In this document: positions 48,161-60,321 of the stretch, piece by piece | How positions within the stretch are numbered: position 1 is the stretch's first letter | How the letters are laid out: each line of letters starts with the position of its first letter | NCBI GenBank assembly: GCA_013400115.1 | Contig: VXBP01002815.1 | Location: forward strand, 1,302,001 to 1,366,000 | Length of the DNA stretch: 64,000 bases | Source: Rhinopomastus cyanomelas | Taxonomy: Eukaryota; Chordata; Aves; Bucerotiformes; Rhinopomastidae | Direction: 5' to 3' | Notes under the pieces: generated by a model | Databases searched by the model: none | What the model saw: only the letters and a program-made list of their open reading frames with translations | What the model was told of the DNA's origin: nothing | Made by a program: the position numbers and the translations under genes

Positions 48161-48411
48161 TGTTTAGCTCTTCACAAATGTTGTGATTTCTGAGAGGAAC
48201 TAGTAAAAAATTGTGAAGCAGGATGAAAAGCAAAGGTATAGGATGAATACATGAGAAGATGGGATTGTCTAGAACCTGTTCCAGTCCCTTTGGATTTGAA
48301 TACCCTTCTGTGTGATGATGGAACAATCCCAAGCAGGTATAGGGAGGTGGAGCACAACGCTCTGCACTGTCTTACCTATTCCTGTGTTTTCACGGTGCGG
48401 TGCCGTTCCAG

Positions 48412-48527
48412 TGCCCTCTGCTCCTCCCGAGAACATCTCTGCTGAAGCTGTGAGTTCAACCCAGATCCTTCTGACGTGGTCCGCAGTGCCCGAGTCTGAG
48501 CAGAACGGCCTTATCCTGGGCTACAAG
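48412..48527 (+). CDS. SDK1: SDK1 exon, first half of FN3-7
   Basis: This 116-base exon encodes VPSAPPENISAEAVSS to EQNGLILGYK. The B-strand tryptophan is in LLTWSAVP, and one sequon (NIS) is present. The acceptor CCGTTCCAG ends at 48411 and the donor AAG|GTATGC begins at 48528. Phase 1 in, phase 0 out. Length, phases and wording (VP.APP.N, EAV.ST.I, NG...GYK) mirror the FN3-3 exon at 9729. It is followed by the shortest intron of the window. Confidence 0.94.
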
Positions 48528-48775
48528 GTATGCAGCTGGGGGTTCATGCTTCTGTAACTTTTCATGCTTTACCTGGATGTGCTTTTGCATCCGTTGTTTA
48601 TTTTTCACCTGATGGATGTCAATACCATCCATAAGTCAGGTGGAGAAGATGCAGCTGGTGAATATATTGTCCATTTTGTATTTTATGAAGAGGAATCTAA
48701 CATGTGAACCCCTCTTTTCAGTCCTCGCGTAACTTCTCTTTCTCTTTTTGCGTTTCAAATTCATTTATTCTGCAG
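48528..48775 (+). other. Intron, 248 bases, inside FN3-7
   Basis: This is the only short intron of the window, with no repeat in it. It begins GTATGC and ends with a long pyrimidine tract and TTCTGCAG. Confidence 0.93.
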
Positions 48776-48965
48776 ATACTTTTCAAAGCAAAAGACTTGG
48801 ACTCTGAACCAAAGAGCCAAATAGTCAGGGGGAACCACACGCAGTCTTTCCTGCTGTCCGGACTGCGTAAATACACGCTCTATGAGATCCAGCTACTGGC
48901 CTTCACTCGCATCGGCGACGGAGTCCCCAGCTCTCCTGCGGTTATAGAAAGAACCAAGGATGATG
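48776..48965 (+). CDS. SDK1: SDK1 exon, second half of FN3-7
   Basis: This 190-base exon encodes ILFKAKDLDSEPKSQIV to PAVIERTKDD. LRKYTLYEIQLLAFTRIGDGVP is the E-F turn, F strand and F-G loop. One sequon (NHT) is present. The acceptor TTCTGCAG ends at 48775 and the donor GATG|GTAAGT begins at 48966. Phase 0 in, phase 1 out: G plus CT makes Ala before PGPPVRLVF. A type-C-like CR1 copy starts about 75 bases past the donor. Confidence 0.94.
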
Positions 48966-49039
48966 GTAAGTTAGCAGGTTGCTAAAATGAACATCTTATT
49001 TGATCCAGCCTTTGCACGCTTCTTTCTTTTAGTGATGCA

Positions 49040-49320
49040 AGTTGTCTCTTCTCATAGAACAAGAGGGAAGGGCCACAAGCTGCTCCAGGGGATGGTTAGG
49101 CTGGACATTAGGAGAAATTTTTCCACTGAAAGAGTAGTCAGGGCTTGGAACAGGCTGCCCAGGGAGGGGGTTGAGTCACCATCCTTGGAGGTGTTTAAAG
49201 ATCATTTAGGTGTGGTGCTTAGAGATCTGATCTAGTGGTGACCTTGGTGGAGTTGGGTTATTGGTTGGACTTGATGATCTCAAGGGTCTGTTCCAACCCG
49301 AGTGTTTCTGTGATTCTGTG
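49040..49320 (+). repeat. CR1, type C-like, sense
   Basis: The frame VRLDIRRNFSTERVVRAWNR (49100 on) to VVLRDLI gives an open ORF2 end; the tail is TTCTGTGATTCTGTGA. It begins about 75 bases after the exon at 48776. Confidence 0.9.
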
Positions 49321-49332
49321 AAGTGTAAATGG

Positions 49333-49506
49333 TCACAGAATCACAGAACATTATGGATTGGAAGGGACCTCAAAAGATCATCTAGTCCAATCCCCCCACC
49401 ACAGCACGATCCCCTAGATCCAGTCACACAGGAACATACCCAGATGGGTTTTAAATGTCTCCAGAGAAGGAGACTCCACCACCTCCCTGGGCGTCCCATT
49501 CCGATG
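49333..49506 (-). repeat. CR1 3' end, type A, antisense
   Basis: Twelve bases after the preceding copy and in opposite orientation. TCACAGAATCACAGAAC to CATTCCGATGCT. Confidence 0.9.
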
Positions 49507-51359
49507 CTATAGCCCAAACTAAGTTTATTTGGATTTTTAGAGTCTTTTTTTCAACTCTGAACCTAAGGAACTCAGTCCCTACCATTGGTCATGGGCTGAG
49601 GATTTGGCAAAAGCACAGAGAAGCAGAGTCTCACCGTTCCCTCTTTCCCTACAGCTGATGGAGAGGAAAAAAAGCTTCTGAAACCGTACGCTGAAGCTCA
49701 ATGTAGACAATTTCTGCTGAAGACAATTTTTAGAGCCCAATTATAAATTCCCATTGAAGTTCAATCATGCTCTAAAAATAATTAAGGAAAAAAAAAGAGA
49801 GTGCTGTGATTGAAAGCAATAAACAAACCTGATCTGATTAGAGTGAAGGAGAGAGATGGGATTTGCAACTGCAGAAATCCATTCTCATCTTTTCTCTGGA
49901 AAGAACTGAGGCATTGACCCTGGAAGATGATCACAGCAGCTTCCTTTGGCAACAGCCTCCAGCAATTCCCGTGCGCTCAGGGACTCCCTGGTGCAGTCTG
50001 ATGTGTTGGAGGAACCCGAGCGAGCCCCTCGCCCGGTGCTGTCGCAGCCTATCAGTCTGCTGGGAGCTCTGCTGCCAACGGAGCTCTACAGGATCATAAC
50101 CCAACTCTTCAAAATATCTTTGCCTTAGCAGCTGCTGAAGTTCCTTCTACTTTCATTACCCTTTCAATATCAAGGTCAACGGCAGTGTAAGAGGTTTCTG
50201 TTTATTGCCTCCACTGAAGATGAACCCAAAAAAAGGCCCTTTTTTCATCAGAATCTTTTCATAATAGTAATGGAATAAATATTGGTTTCTACGAGCAGCT
50301 TCATTAAGGTAATTTGGTTGAGCTAAAAACACATTCAGACTTTTGGCTTAACAAGGCATTATGTCTGGAGTGGCAGGGAAGGAGCGAGAGCACGCAGGGA
50401 CAGGAGTGACGAGGGGTGGGAGCTGGGGTGGCAGCTCCCTCACAAATTTTGAAGCCATTTTCTCAGCATCCTGGGGACTCGGCTTCGCTCTGCAAGGAAA
50501 CAAAGAGAAATTCCTATTAGCAGAAGTCTGCAGGGAGAGGGAAAGCACTCGCTGAAGTCTACATATCGGCCTGAGATGAGAAATATTCAAAACTGTTTGT
50601 TTTAGATAACCCCCTTGTAGCAGTTTCCTCCTTAAATGCACCCTGGCAAACGGCACGAACCGCTCTTCCATCGCCTTACCCCCGCCGCAAATATGTTTTG
50701 GGTCTCCTCTGGGCTCAAATTAATTAAAACTATCACCAGGGGTAATGCGGGGGAATTTGTGCTGAAGAGCAAGGTTTGCAGATGCTAACGTATGAATTAG
50801 CATCCCCTTGCTTGGCGAGCACGGGGCAGCCGGTGCAGCCACCCACCGTCCGGGCTAATGTGCAGCTCACCTGCCCAGGTTCTCCTGTTCAGACCTGAGT
50901 GTTTAAAATGCACTTGTGAAACGAGCAGGCTGTTCAAAGCTGGTGCTGGTGACACAGAGAGGAGATATTGTTCAGTCACAACAGGTATGGAGTGAATTAA
51001 GCTGGCACATAACTCTCCGTGAAGGCAGCGCGGCGGCTGGCTTCGCAGGGTGTGATCAGTTAGCGAGCGGCGACGTGGCTGGCTCGCAGCGGCTCCCCGC
51101 GACGCTGCTCAGAGACACCCTCACAGAGGTCAGAGCTGCTTTGTCAGAGCATCCTATTGAATGTGTTTCACAGGACTGGTAAAACACTGTGGGGTGCACT
51201 GGTTCTGAGTCCTGTTTGGTGTCCATGGGTGCTGGAGGCATTTAGCTGAGGACAGGGCTCCTCAGAGCAGAGCTGCATTAAGCCCACGCGTAGGCACTCT
51301 GAACCTCCTTGGTGAGGTACCACTTGGGCTGCCCCCTGTGATTTGGTGGGCAGGGTGGC

Positions 51360-51415
51360 ACTGGGTGGACTTGATGATATATTGGAGGTCTCTTCCAACC
51401 TTGGTGATTCAGTGC
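51360..51415 (+). repeat. CR1 3' tail, older type, sense
   Basis: GGGTGGACTTGATGATATAT and GGTCTCTTCCAACCTTGGTG. It lies about 62 bases before the acceptor of the FN3-8 exon. Confidence 0.75.
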
Positions 51416-51477
51416 AGAAAGCCTGTCATTCCTCTGACATGAGATGCTTACTACAACATCTCTGTTTTCCCTTCCAG

Positions 51478-51576
51478 CTCCTGGGCCACCCGTGAGGCTG
51501 GTGTTCCCTGAGGTGAGGCTGACGTCCGTGCGGATTGTTTGGCAGCCGCCAGAGGAGCCCAATGGGATTATTCTGG
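51478..51576 (+). CDS. SDK1: SDK1 exon, first half of FN3-8
   Basis: This 99-base exon encodes PGPPVRLVFPEVRLTSV to EEPNGIIL with split codons at both ends. IVWQPP holds the B-strand tryptophan. The acceptor CCCTTCCAG ends at 51477 and the donor CTGG|GTAAGA begins at 51577. Phase 1 in and out, as in the equal-length FN3-4 exon at 17305, but with a standard GT donor. The wording VFPEVRLTSVRIVW is one of the better SDK1-versus-SDK2 discriminators in the window. A short CR1 tail lies about 62 bases upstream of the acceptor. Confidence 0.94.
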
Positions 51577-53288
51577 GTAAGAGGCAGCAGCAAACCCGGG
51601 GCTGGGAGGGGAGGGCTGGAGATCAGAGCAAGCCCTGGCTGTTGGGTTTTCCTTCTCCTTGGATTAGAACCAGCACATCAGCAAATCCATGGCTAAAGAA
51701 AAGAAAACATACTGGTGCCAGCTGAGAGACATGGCACCCTGTGGTGAGGAGGAAATGTCTGCCCAGCTCCATGGCATCTGTTTTCCTGAGCCATAATTCT
51801 ATGACATTCACACGCTGCGTTTGAATTGTCATCTCTCTTCCCATCTGTGCTTGGGTTTGTGACCCGTTCCACTGGCTACTGGGCAAACTGCCTGTAGAGC
51901 TGCAGCAGGGCAGAGCTGGATTTTCCCCTCCTTGCCCCAGCTCGCCTTTCTGCCCAACATTTCCATCTCACACGAGCTTCTATTTTATTGCTTCTTTTGG
52001 TTACCACTGTCAGACAGGTCACAAGTACTTAACTCATGTCCAGCTTTTCATGAAGGAAAACAGAGACAACAAGGCACAGAAGGAATTAATGAAAAACCTT
52101 CTTGCCCTCCTGCTGTCGTAACTCTTGGGTTCCCTTTGCTGTACATAAACCTGTCGCTCCTTGGATTCAACACGTGAAGACCTTCACAATGTTAGGACTT
52201 CATTCCTGCCTCCAGGATTAAAGTAGCTAATGGTTGCCCAGCAAACGTGTGTGCTCTGCCGATGGCAAACGTGTTTTACAGTAGCTCTAGCTGGTGGATA
52301 AAGATTTGTTTCTCCATTCTGAAAACAGAAGCAAAAGCTTTCGGGTTTATTTAGATCTCAGTCTGCCAGCTCTTCTGCTTCGCCGCTGCGGTCCTTCTGC
52401 GATGCTTCCGAAAGCCTTCAGTGTTGGGCGGAGGGCGCCTGCGTCCAGTACCGCCGCGTTGGTGGCGTCCCTTGAAATAAAGGACCGGTCTTGTGTTACC
52501 TGTCAATGTTGAGTCAAGAACTTAAAATCTTTGCTGAGGTGTTTATTTTCCTGAACTGATGCATGAAGATGCAGAGAAACCATCAAATGGGATCTGAAGG
52601 CTGACGCTGCAGGGCATTTCTGAGCATGAGGAAGTGCCTGTGTGAAGCTTGGCAGCCCTTAGCTGTCAGAGACAGATCCACGCAGGGTTTCTCTGCAGTT
52701 CAAGGAAGCCGGGCTTCCAGGTTGTCTTGTGGGTTTGATTTGTTGCTTTTTTTTAAGGAACTGTGTGTCCTAGAACTTGCTCTCAGTAGAGACTGGGATT
52801 TGAATCACAGGATGTGGTTAAGGGGGGAAAGAATTGTTTGATAGAAATGATGAGCAAGTACAAAAGAGATTTTGCTCTCCCGACCGTGCTCCGACGTCTC
52901 ACGCTGCTGCGCTTTGTCAGCCTTATTTGCTGAAGCTACAAGCTCAGTGGAGTAGGAGCTCTTTGTTATTTAGTCTTTGCAGAAGGCTTTGCATCGTGCA
53001 TCCCCTTCGCCTTTGGCTCTTGCTCGTTCCTGCTCCATTAATGATAAAATCATACAAATGCAGGGTTGGAAGGGAAGGGCAAGGGTGTCCCTTAAAGAAT
53101 GTCTCTAAGCTTGGCAAGCGTACTGTGTAGGCTGCTGGTTCAGTGTCTCGTCCAGTCTGTTGCCAGTAACACCTCCAAGGACACTTGGTGTCGTCCTGAC
53201 TTGAGTTTTTGCACAATACTGGTGGTGTAACTAAGGACACTTATGACCCACTGTGAATTCCTACCCTTTTCTCCAGTACACTTCCAGG

Positions 53289-53340
53289 TCACAGAATCGC
53301 AGAACACTAGGGATTGGAAGGGATCTCAAAAGATCATCTC
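53289..53340 (-). repeat. CR1 3' tail, type A, antisense
   Basis: A 50-base tail ending AAAGATCATCTC, directly joined to the next copy in the same orientation. Confidence 0.82.
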
Positions 53341-53850
53341 ATAGACTCATAAAATCATTAGGGATTGGAAGGGACCTCGAAAGATCATCTACTCCAATCT
53401 GCCTCTCAGAGCAGGATCACCTAGATCAAGTCACACAGGAATAATATGTCCACATGAGTTTTAAACATCTCCAGAGAAGGAGACTCCACAGTCTCCCTGG
53501 ACAACCCCTTCCAGTGCTCTGTCATCCTCATCATGAAGAAGCTCCTTTTTGTATTGATGTGGAACCTCCTATGTTGCAGCTCACACCCACTGCCCCTTGT
53601 CCTATCATTAGAAGACACTGAGCAGAGCCTGGCTCCATCCTCCTGACACCCATCCTTTCCATATTTATCAGCATTAATGGGGTCACCCCTCAGTCTCCTT
53701 TTTCCAAGCTCAAGCAACCCAGCTCCCTCCTCCTTTCCTCATCAGGGAGATGCTTCACTCCCCTCATCATCTCCGTGGCTCTGCGCTGGACTCTCTCCAG
53801 CAGTTCTGTGTCCTTCTGAGGGGCCCACAACTGGACACAATACTCCAGGT
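53341..53850 (-). repeat. CR1, type A, antisense, open C-terminal frame
   Basis: A 510-base copy. The minus strand keeps a 98-codon open ORF2 end (53421-53717), and a second frame (53690-53893) carries the preceding part (VQLWAPQKDTELLERVQRRA), so one frameshift lies near 53700. Confidence 0.92.
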
Positions 53851-54059
53851 CCACCAGTCCCTCATTTCTATCTACGTTAAGCTTTTTCCTCATAACTGTT
53901 CAGATCTTTATTGAATTTTATCACAGGTGCCTGTATTGACTTCTATCTTACTGATCCCAGACCATCTCTGCTCATTATCAAGACCACTTTAACCGACACT
54001 CTTGCCCTCCAAAGCCTGCACAGCCGCTCACTGTTTGGTTTCAATTTTGGAGGTTGAAG

Positions 54060-55320
54060 TAGACTGGCAATTCCATCAGCCAGGTCATTAATGGAAATAT
54101 TGAACAGAACCAGACTCATTCATGAAGTCTCATGAGAGCTTGCTTAATAAGTCTTCCAGCTTGTTAGCAAAATATTGATAACAGCATTTTGACTTTTCTT
54201 TTTTTTCCCAAGTGTTTGAGTCAAACTGTGCAGAAACTTCGTTAAATTCTGCTCCTCTCGTTTGCTTTTGATGCGTCTCTGCGCAGCCATATTGAAGCCT
54301 TTCTTAAAGTCAATGTGGATCGTATCTACTCTTCCCACTTGGCCAATTGCACTCTCAGAATGGAAAATAGATTATTTGATATTGATTATTTGTTCCAGCC
54401 AAGTACAGATCTGCTGTTTCGTGGCACATTGTTGTCCTCGTGGATGTTTATATATTGACTTGTATCTTTTTTTTTTCCCCAGGATCTTTCTGGCTATTAA
54501 GCTTTAGCTTGATTTGCCCCTAATTCCTCTGGTCAATCTTCCCCCTTTTTCAATGACAGGATAGATTTTTTTGCCCTTCTCTAATATTCTGGGATGTCAC
54601 CTGTCCTCCACAAGTTCTTGAAAATAATCACTAATTATTCAGCGCGGGCTCTAGCTGGTTCCGTAAGCATCGCAGGGCAAATCTCGTCAGGCCTTTCGGG
54701 GTTGATTACATCTAGCTTAACTAAATATTTGGTAGCCTGTTCTTTATTCCAGCCTGCATCCCTCCTGATACTGTTGTCAGCTTTAATTTGTGTTAAGTAT
54801 CTAGTCAGCATCAACTTTCCTGTGTGTCTAAAAGGGAAGCAACGGAGGCGTCCACCTCCCGTTCTTTCCTCTCACCTGTCTTCCGCTCATCTTTTCTTCC
54901 CACTCGTTGACCCGTCCTCCTCCTGTCTCTCAGATTTCTAATGTATTTATAAAATCTGTCTCGTTGCCTTTGATGCCCTTTAAGTTCTAACCCACTTTGT
55001 GCTTTAGCCACTCTGACTTTGTCCCTACGCGCTCACACTGTCTATTTATACTCTCCCTGAGACGGGTGCCCTGCTTCAACTTTTTGTCCAGTCCGGGTTG
55101 GATTTTCAGGTCATTAGTGAGCTCCAAATGCAAACATATTGGCCCCTTAACATCTTTTGTCTGCATTGGGATGGTGGTACCTTTTTTATTGGTCTCTTTT
55201 GAAACTGTGAGCTAACCTGAATTCCTTTTTCCTTTAGAATTCCTTCCCAGGGGGATGTAACCTGCTGGTTCCCCCAGTCCACCTCTTTGAAGTCCATTGT
55301 CTTTATCCAACAGTTCTCAC
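54060..55320 (-). repeat. Ancient CR1-group LINE, reverse transcriptase relic
   Basis: The minus strand shows VDTIHIDFKKGFN (about 54290-54330), matching reverse-transcriptase motif A of CR1 elements (hydrophobic-x-DF-K-FD). Upstream on that strand lie words known from the linker and finger regions of old CR1/L3-like elements. Reading frames are riddled with stops and gaps. Limits are approximate and the family name is from memory; it is clearly older than the type A copies. Confidence 0.6.
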
Positions 55321-56072
55321 TCTTTTATTTTATCGATAGCAGAAACATTGAGGATGGTGGAGGAAGTAGTTAGCAGCCAATGCAGAGAGGAAAAGCACAG
55401 AATTACTCGAGCTGGGTGTGTCTGTGATCTTTTGGAAGAAGCGAAGCTGCTTCAAAAATAGATGAACCAAAGTGTGTAGCCTCCTAAGTCAAGGGGAGTT
55501 GTGGGGGCTTTTTTCCCCTGTGCATCCTTTACATCTCATTACTGCAATGAACTTTCAAACACCGTTGTCACCCCCACAGCCACGAGCACCGTAATAGAGT
55601 TGGTGCAAAAAAACACAACATCATTTTGTGTGGTGCCCTTCGATTCACCGCTGAGGTTGGAAAGGAGAAACTACTTGATTTGCAAGAGCGACTTGCATTC
55701 GGAGCCTTTGAACTAATGTTCCTGCTCTGCTCGCTTTGTCCTCCGCGTATACAAGCACCTTTGCAGCTAACATTTTTGTAATCTATATCAAAACACGTTC
55801 TAGCATTTCAGAGAGAGATTAGCAGGGTGAAATACTGGCGCGCACCAAGAGGGAAAACCACTTGTTTGTTTGCTTAAATATTTCAGTGTGGAAGACTGCT
55901 AGATATTTCCAGTCCTCCTTTTGGGGATTTATGCCACAACCACGAGGCTTCACTCTGTCGCCTTTTCTGCTCTCAGTTCAGCTGGCACCCACCGTAGCTC
56001 CTTCAAATGCTGTTAAAGAAAAATGATGCGTTAATTGAGGTGTGTGCGGGTCTAGCCATGAGCTTCCCCTGC

Positions 56073-56437
56073 AAAGCTGGGTCTCTTTAGCTTAGAGAAA
56101 AGGAGATTGGGGGGTGACCTCATTTATGCTGATAAATGTGTGAGGAGTGGGTATCAGGCAGGCTCTGCTCAGGGGCATCCAATGATAGGGCAAGGGGTAG
56201 CGGATGTGAGCTGGAACAGAGGAGGTTCCATATCAATCTGAGAAAGAACTTCTTCACTGTGAGGGTGACAGAGCCCTGGAAGGGACTGCCCAGGGGGGTT
56301 GTGGAGTCTCCTTCTCTGGAGATGTTTAAAACCCACCTGAATGCGTTCCCATGTGACTGGATCTAGGTGATCCTGCTGTCAGGGGGATTGACTGGATGAT
56401 CTCTCGAGGTCCTTTCCAATCCCTGATGTTCTGTGAT
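56073..56437 (+). repeat. CR1, type A, sense
   Basis: A 365-base copy with an ORF2 end lacking about 25 bases of the GCQEDGA part. The later frame (GNGCELEQRRF-like to FPCDWI) is open to 56366. Confidence 0.92.
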
Positions 56438-58577
56438 TGCAGGCCCTGGTTAGCATCCCTCATGGTATCCTTGCGTTTAGCATCTACCTGAAGCTTACTG
56501 CTAAATGGTACCAGAAGTCCTCTGAGAACTGGAACCAAGACTGGACGTAACCCATGTTTGCCAATTCATATGTTGATCCTAGATGGCATTCTCACCCGTT
56601 CTGGCCTTTAAACAGATAAGCAATAATATCAACCATCTGGTTTGCTGCTCCACCAAGCAGACAGTAACCTCCCAATATCACTTGTCTTTCCTCAAGTTCT
56701 GTGACAGATTAGCAAGAGCTCATATCTCGACGGCCTGCGCAGACGGGTGCAGTCCGTTCTGAAGGGCTTTGTATGATGATGAGCTTGAAAAGCTTTTCTA
56801 TATTCATGGTGGGTTGTCATCTTCCTGCCTGTTTGCTTTGGGGATTCCACTGGTTGTGTTACAGTGACCTAACATTTAACAGGCAGTTCAGGCTGCTGCC
56901 ATTTACTGAGTTCAGACAGCGGAGCTCATGGAAGTGCTGGCGGTTGTGCAAAAACACCCCCTCCCAACCTTAAAAAGATGCTAATCTGAAAAACAAGCCT
57001 GGTTTCAATGAATAAATAAACTCCTGAAGAGTTGCTCTATCAGAGCTGTTTCGGCATCATTCGGGCTGGGCGACGCGCAAGAGCCCCGGCAGCAGAGGAG
57101 GGTTGGGATCTGATGCTGTGCTGGGGTAAAAGTAATAGAAAATTTAAAACAATAATAAATCCTCTCATTGACCATCCAGACACTGAAGTAAGAGAATTTC
57201 TTTCCCAAACTCAATTTGGTCCGGCCACCTCATAAAGGTTTTTGCTTCATTCATAAAATTAGATTTTTAAGTTTCTTTACAGTATCTGCCTCCTGTTGCT
57301 GTGATCATCAAGTAAGAGCAGGAAGCTTCCATTGCAGCAGTCGCAGTTATTGCCTCTTACAGCCCTCGAGCATACATTAATTTCTCTTTGAACACTTTCC
57401 ATTTACCTCTATTGATTTGCCTCGTTTGATTTCATTTAACATTTCCTGTCTTCTCCCATCCCTTGTTGCCCAAATTCATCAACCTAATAATTTTATCTTT
57501 TTGATCTCGTGTTGAGCCCTAATTATTATCCGAGCCGTAGTTTAAGTACGGCGTCTTCCGTGTCACTCAGGAAAGAGAAGAGTGATGCTTCTCGTGCTGC
57601 TGCGTGTCCCAAATGTTCTCCTAGCAGAAGGTGATGTAGGGGATCAAAATAAAGGCACCGGGTATCTCTCAGCTGGGTTGTAGGAGCAGTAAGAGTTAGC
57701 CGAGTTCAGGTGCAGAGGTTGGGTACTTTCCTTTGAATCAGACGTGAGGGAAGCGTTGATTTTGTGAGGAATCATAAAGTTGATGGCTCTTGTTGTGTCA
57801 ACTGTGCCTGAGATACCCAGGAAAACAGATCTTTACTTCAACTGTCAGGGAACACGGCAGGTGTAGGAGAAGACAGTGAGAGCTGACCCTCTCTTTCACA
57901 GGGATGCATTGCAAAGGAGATTGTGGAGCCTATCAGAAGAGACAGGCTATGACAGAAGAGAGAGGCTGTGACAAGTGATTTCTTCTTTCTCATGGCTAAA
58001 TTAGTTTTTACACCAGCCAAGGAACCGCTCTTGTGTGAGTTGTTACAGTGGCCTTGAGATGTGCGCGTGAGCGGAGGGTGTTTGTAATTGGCTTTGCAGC
58101 GCGAGTGCCCGCATCCAGCAATAAGTAGGTGTCTGCCTATCCCCTCCTTATATTTTAACTACATTTTATGTTTTACAAAGGTTTAGAAAAGAGAGGAAAT
58201 TGCTCGACAAGGATGTGTCCCAGATATCGTACTTATCTTTTAATAACTGGATAAATCAACTCTTCTGTTCTTTCAATATTCTCTGTTTCCCTCCAGGTCT
58301 TATTCTTTACATCTTATGTCCCTTTATCAAGCTTCTTTAGCCAGCTTAGTCACTTCTTCCTTCTTCTTCCCTGCTGCTGTATAAATGGCCCCAGTGCTTT
58401 TCTTTGATGGTTTTTGCCCCCTGATTGAGACCCTGTGGTGGGGTGTTCACCCACAGCATCTGTATAAACAAAGAAAGGCCATAGCATATCCTCTCTCCTC
58501 CCCATTGCTAGCTGTCTTTCCATAGACTTCTTTAGAAGATCAAAAAATAACATAGTACTAACGCTACAGAAGCTCCT

Positions 58578-58639
58578 CAGTGGGTTGGACTGGATGATCT
58601 TTCAGGTCCCTTCCAGTCCCTAAAGTTCTGTGATTCTGT
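58578..58639 (+). repeat. CR1 3' tail, type A, sense
   Basis: CAGTGGGTTGGACTGGATG to AGTTCTGTGATTCTGT. Confidence 0.82.
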
Positions 58640-60321
58640 CATATATCTTGGGCCAAGTCGCTCTTGGAGGTGCCGGTGGCGTCAGATTTGTTCCACGTGA
58701 GGCAGCTGGGACCGTTGCCCCGCATCCCCCCGCCCAGCAGCTGCCAAGGAAAGAAAGGACAGGGAAAGGCTGGTGGGTCGTTGTCAGCACACCAGAATTA
58801 ATACCAGCTGCATCCCATTTAAATTCCAACATCTCTGACAGCGTGCGCCACACGCAAGCGTGGCACTGGTTCAACAGAGAGCAGGAACTCGGTGCCTGGG
58901 CTGTGAGCACTTGTGTGGCAGTTGCTGCGTGTTCGCAGTGGGAAGTAGATGCCATTGGCTTTGCCTAATAGCCACAGGTGAGATAAAACCCCTCTGTTGT
59001 CATGCACTGGCATTGGTGGATGGAGCACTCGAGGTTTGGCTCCCCCTGCTCTCGTTGCAGCCAAATTGTGCGAGTTCAGGCTCTAGCTGGGGTATTAATT
59101 CCACGAGGAAGAGCTGGTCTCAGGTGCTACAGACCCCTTTGTCATTCAGAGCAGGGGGTTGGCAGGATCATGTCACGACTGCTTTGTTTTCAGCTGGTTT
59201 GATTTGGGTTTGCTGGCTACCCTCTGCCCCGCGTAGCTCCATGAGGCGTTTAATCGTACAACTGTGTTGAGCTCGGGCAATAAAGTCCCACACCAGCTCT
59301 GCTATTAATTGATTTTGGAATTCAGCAGCTGGACCGAGTGTAACCGTGGAGCTCCAGGAGTGAGAGCCTGATTCAATTGCTGGATTTACAGAATGGATTT
59401 GAACATTTGGCAGATCCTCTTTGGGGGACAGTTGTTGCTAGTGGTGCGTGAGAGCTCTGGAAGCCCTCCTTTGCACAGTTGGATCATTAATAATACAGGA
59501 TAAACTGTGAGTTCCTAATTGTCAGGCAGGTTGGAATGGGGGTTATCGCTTACAGGCATCAACAAAATTGATTAGTAAGTGCCGCGCGGGTGAAGCAGGA
59601 CCTCCTGGCTTGCAGGCTTCATCCTTGGGCAGTGGGCAAGGGCAGAAGTGCTGACTGACAGAAGGATGCTCTTGTTGGCAGTTCTGGCACTCGCTGTACA
59701 GTTACAAGGGGCTGGGAGAGCTGAGAAAAAGGCAAGTGCAGAAAGCAGGAACAAGCCTTTTCTTGAGCAGCATGAAACCCGCACATTTTGGGTAACCCAG
59801 CTGCTCTGCAGATGACAAACCTTTAGGCTGAGCCAACACTGGGACTGTGAGAGGGTAGAGCAGCGTGTGAGCGTGTGTGTGCCCACACGTGCACAGGCTT
59901 CGTGTGTGCTCGGGTGAAAAGCTGGAGCATCGAGTTGTCTTGAGCTGGCTTAACCAAGTAGCATCAATTGCACTGTGTTCCTGCACCTTTCCCAAAAGGT
60001 ACCAGTATGCTTAGGAAAGATTAAACTGGTTTTGTAGCTGGTTGGTATAAAGGATGGCAAGTGAAATCAGTTTCACAGCAGATAATATTCGCAGAGCCTT
60101 GCAGCTGCCACTGTGTGTGATTTCCCTCATAAGGTTAAGTACCCGACCGTGGAGGGCTGCTGTACAGCCGAGGTTTATAACACTAAAGAAAGTAAATTAC
60201 TTTGTTCTGGTCTCAGATAAACAGGCAATTATGATAAACTAATGGATTTGGTGCTCTTTTGTCCCCGCTAGAAAATAATCTGAGTGCTTTTTTGTCTCTC
60301 TGGTGGATGCTGTGATTGCAG

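Larger units (their letters stand above)
41830..48411 (+). other. Intron, 6.6 kb, FN3-6 to FN3-7
   Basis: It contains CR1 pieces at 41965, 43043, 44229, 46018 and 47945, a T9-A15 tract at 46732, and a CpG-dense stretch at about 46980-47340. Unassigned stretches are 42046-43042, 44352-46017 and 47341-47944. Confidence 0.85.
48966..51477 (+). other. Intron, 2.5 kb, FN3-7 to FN3-8
   Basis: It contains an inverted CR1 pair (49040-49320 and 49333-49506) and a short CR1 tail (51360-51415). Bases 49507-51359 hold no gene; an AT-rich part near 49680-49850 and 50230-50350 looks non-repetitive. Confidence 0.85.
51577..60321 (+). other. Intron, 8.7 kb, inside FN3-8
   Basis: It contains CR1 at 53289-53850 (two head-to-tail), an old CR1-group reverse-transcriptase relic at about 54060-55320, and CR1 at 56073 and 58578. 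Bases 51577-53288, 56438-58577 and 58640-60321 hold nothing I recognise. Confidence 0.85.

Noticed and set aside
53046..53085. Possible further CR1 tail (AATCATACAAATGCAGGGTTG)
   Set aside because: Some resemblance to an old CR1 terminus, but too short and diverged to support.
58860..59270. 136-codon plus-strand frame
   Set aside because: It lies in moderately GC-rich intron with several other overlapping frames; no homology recognised.
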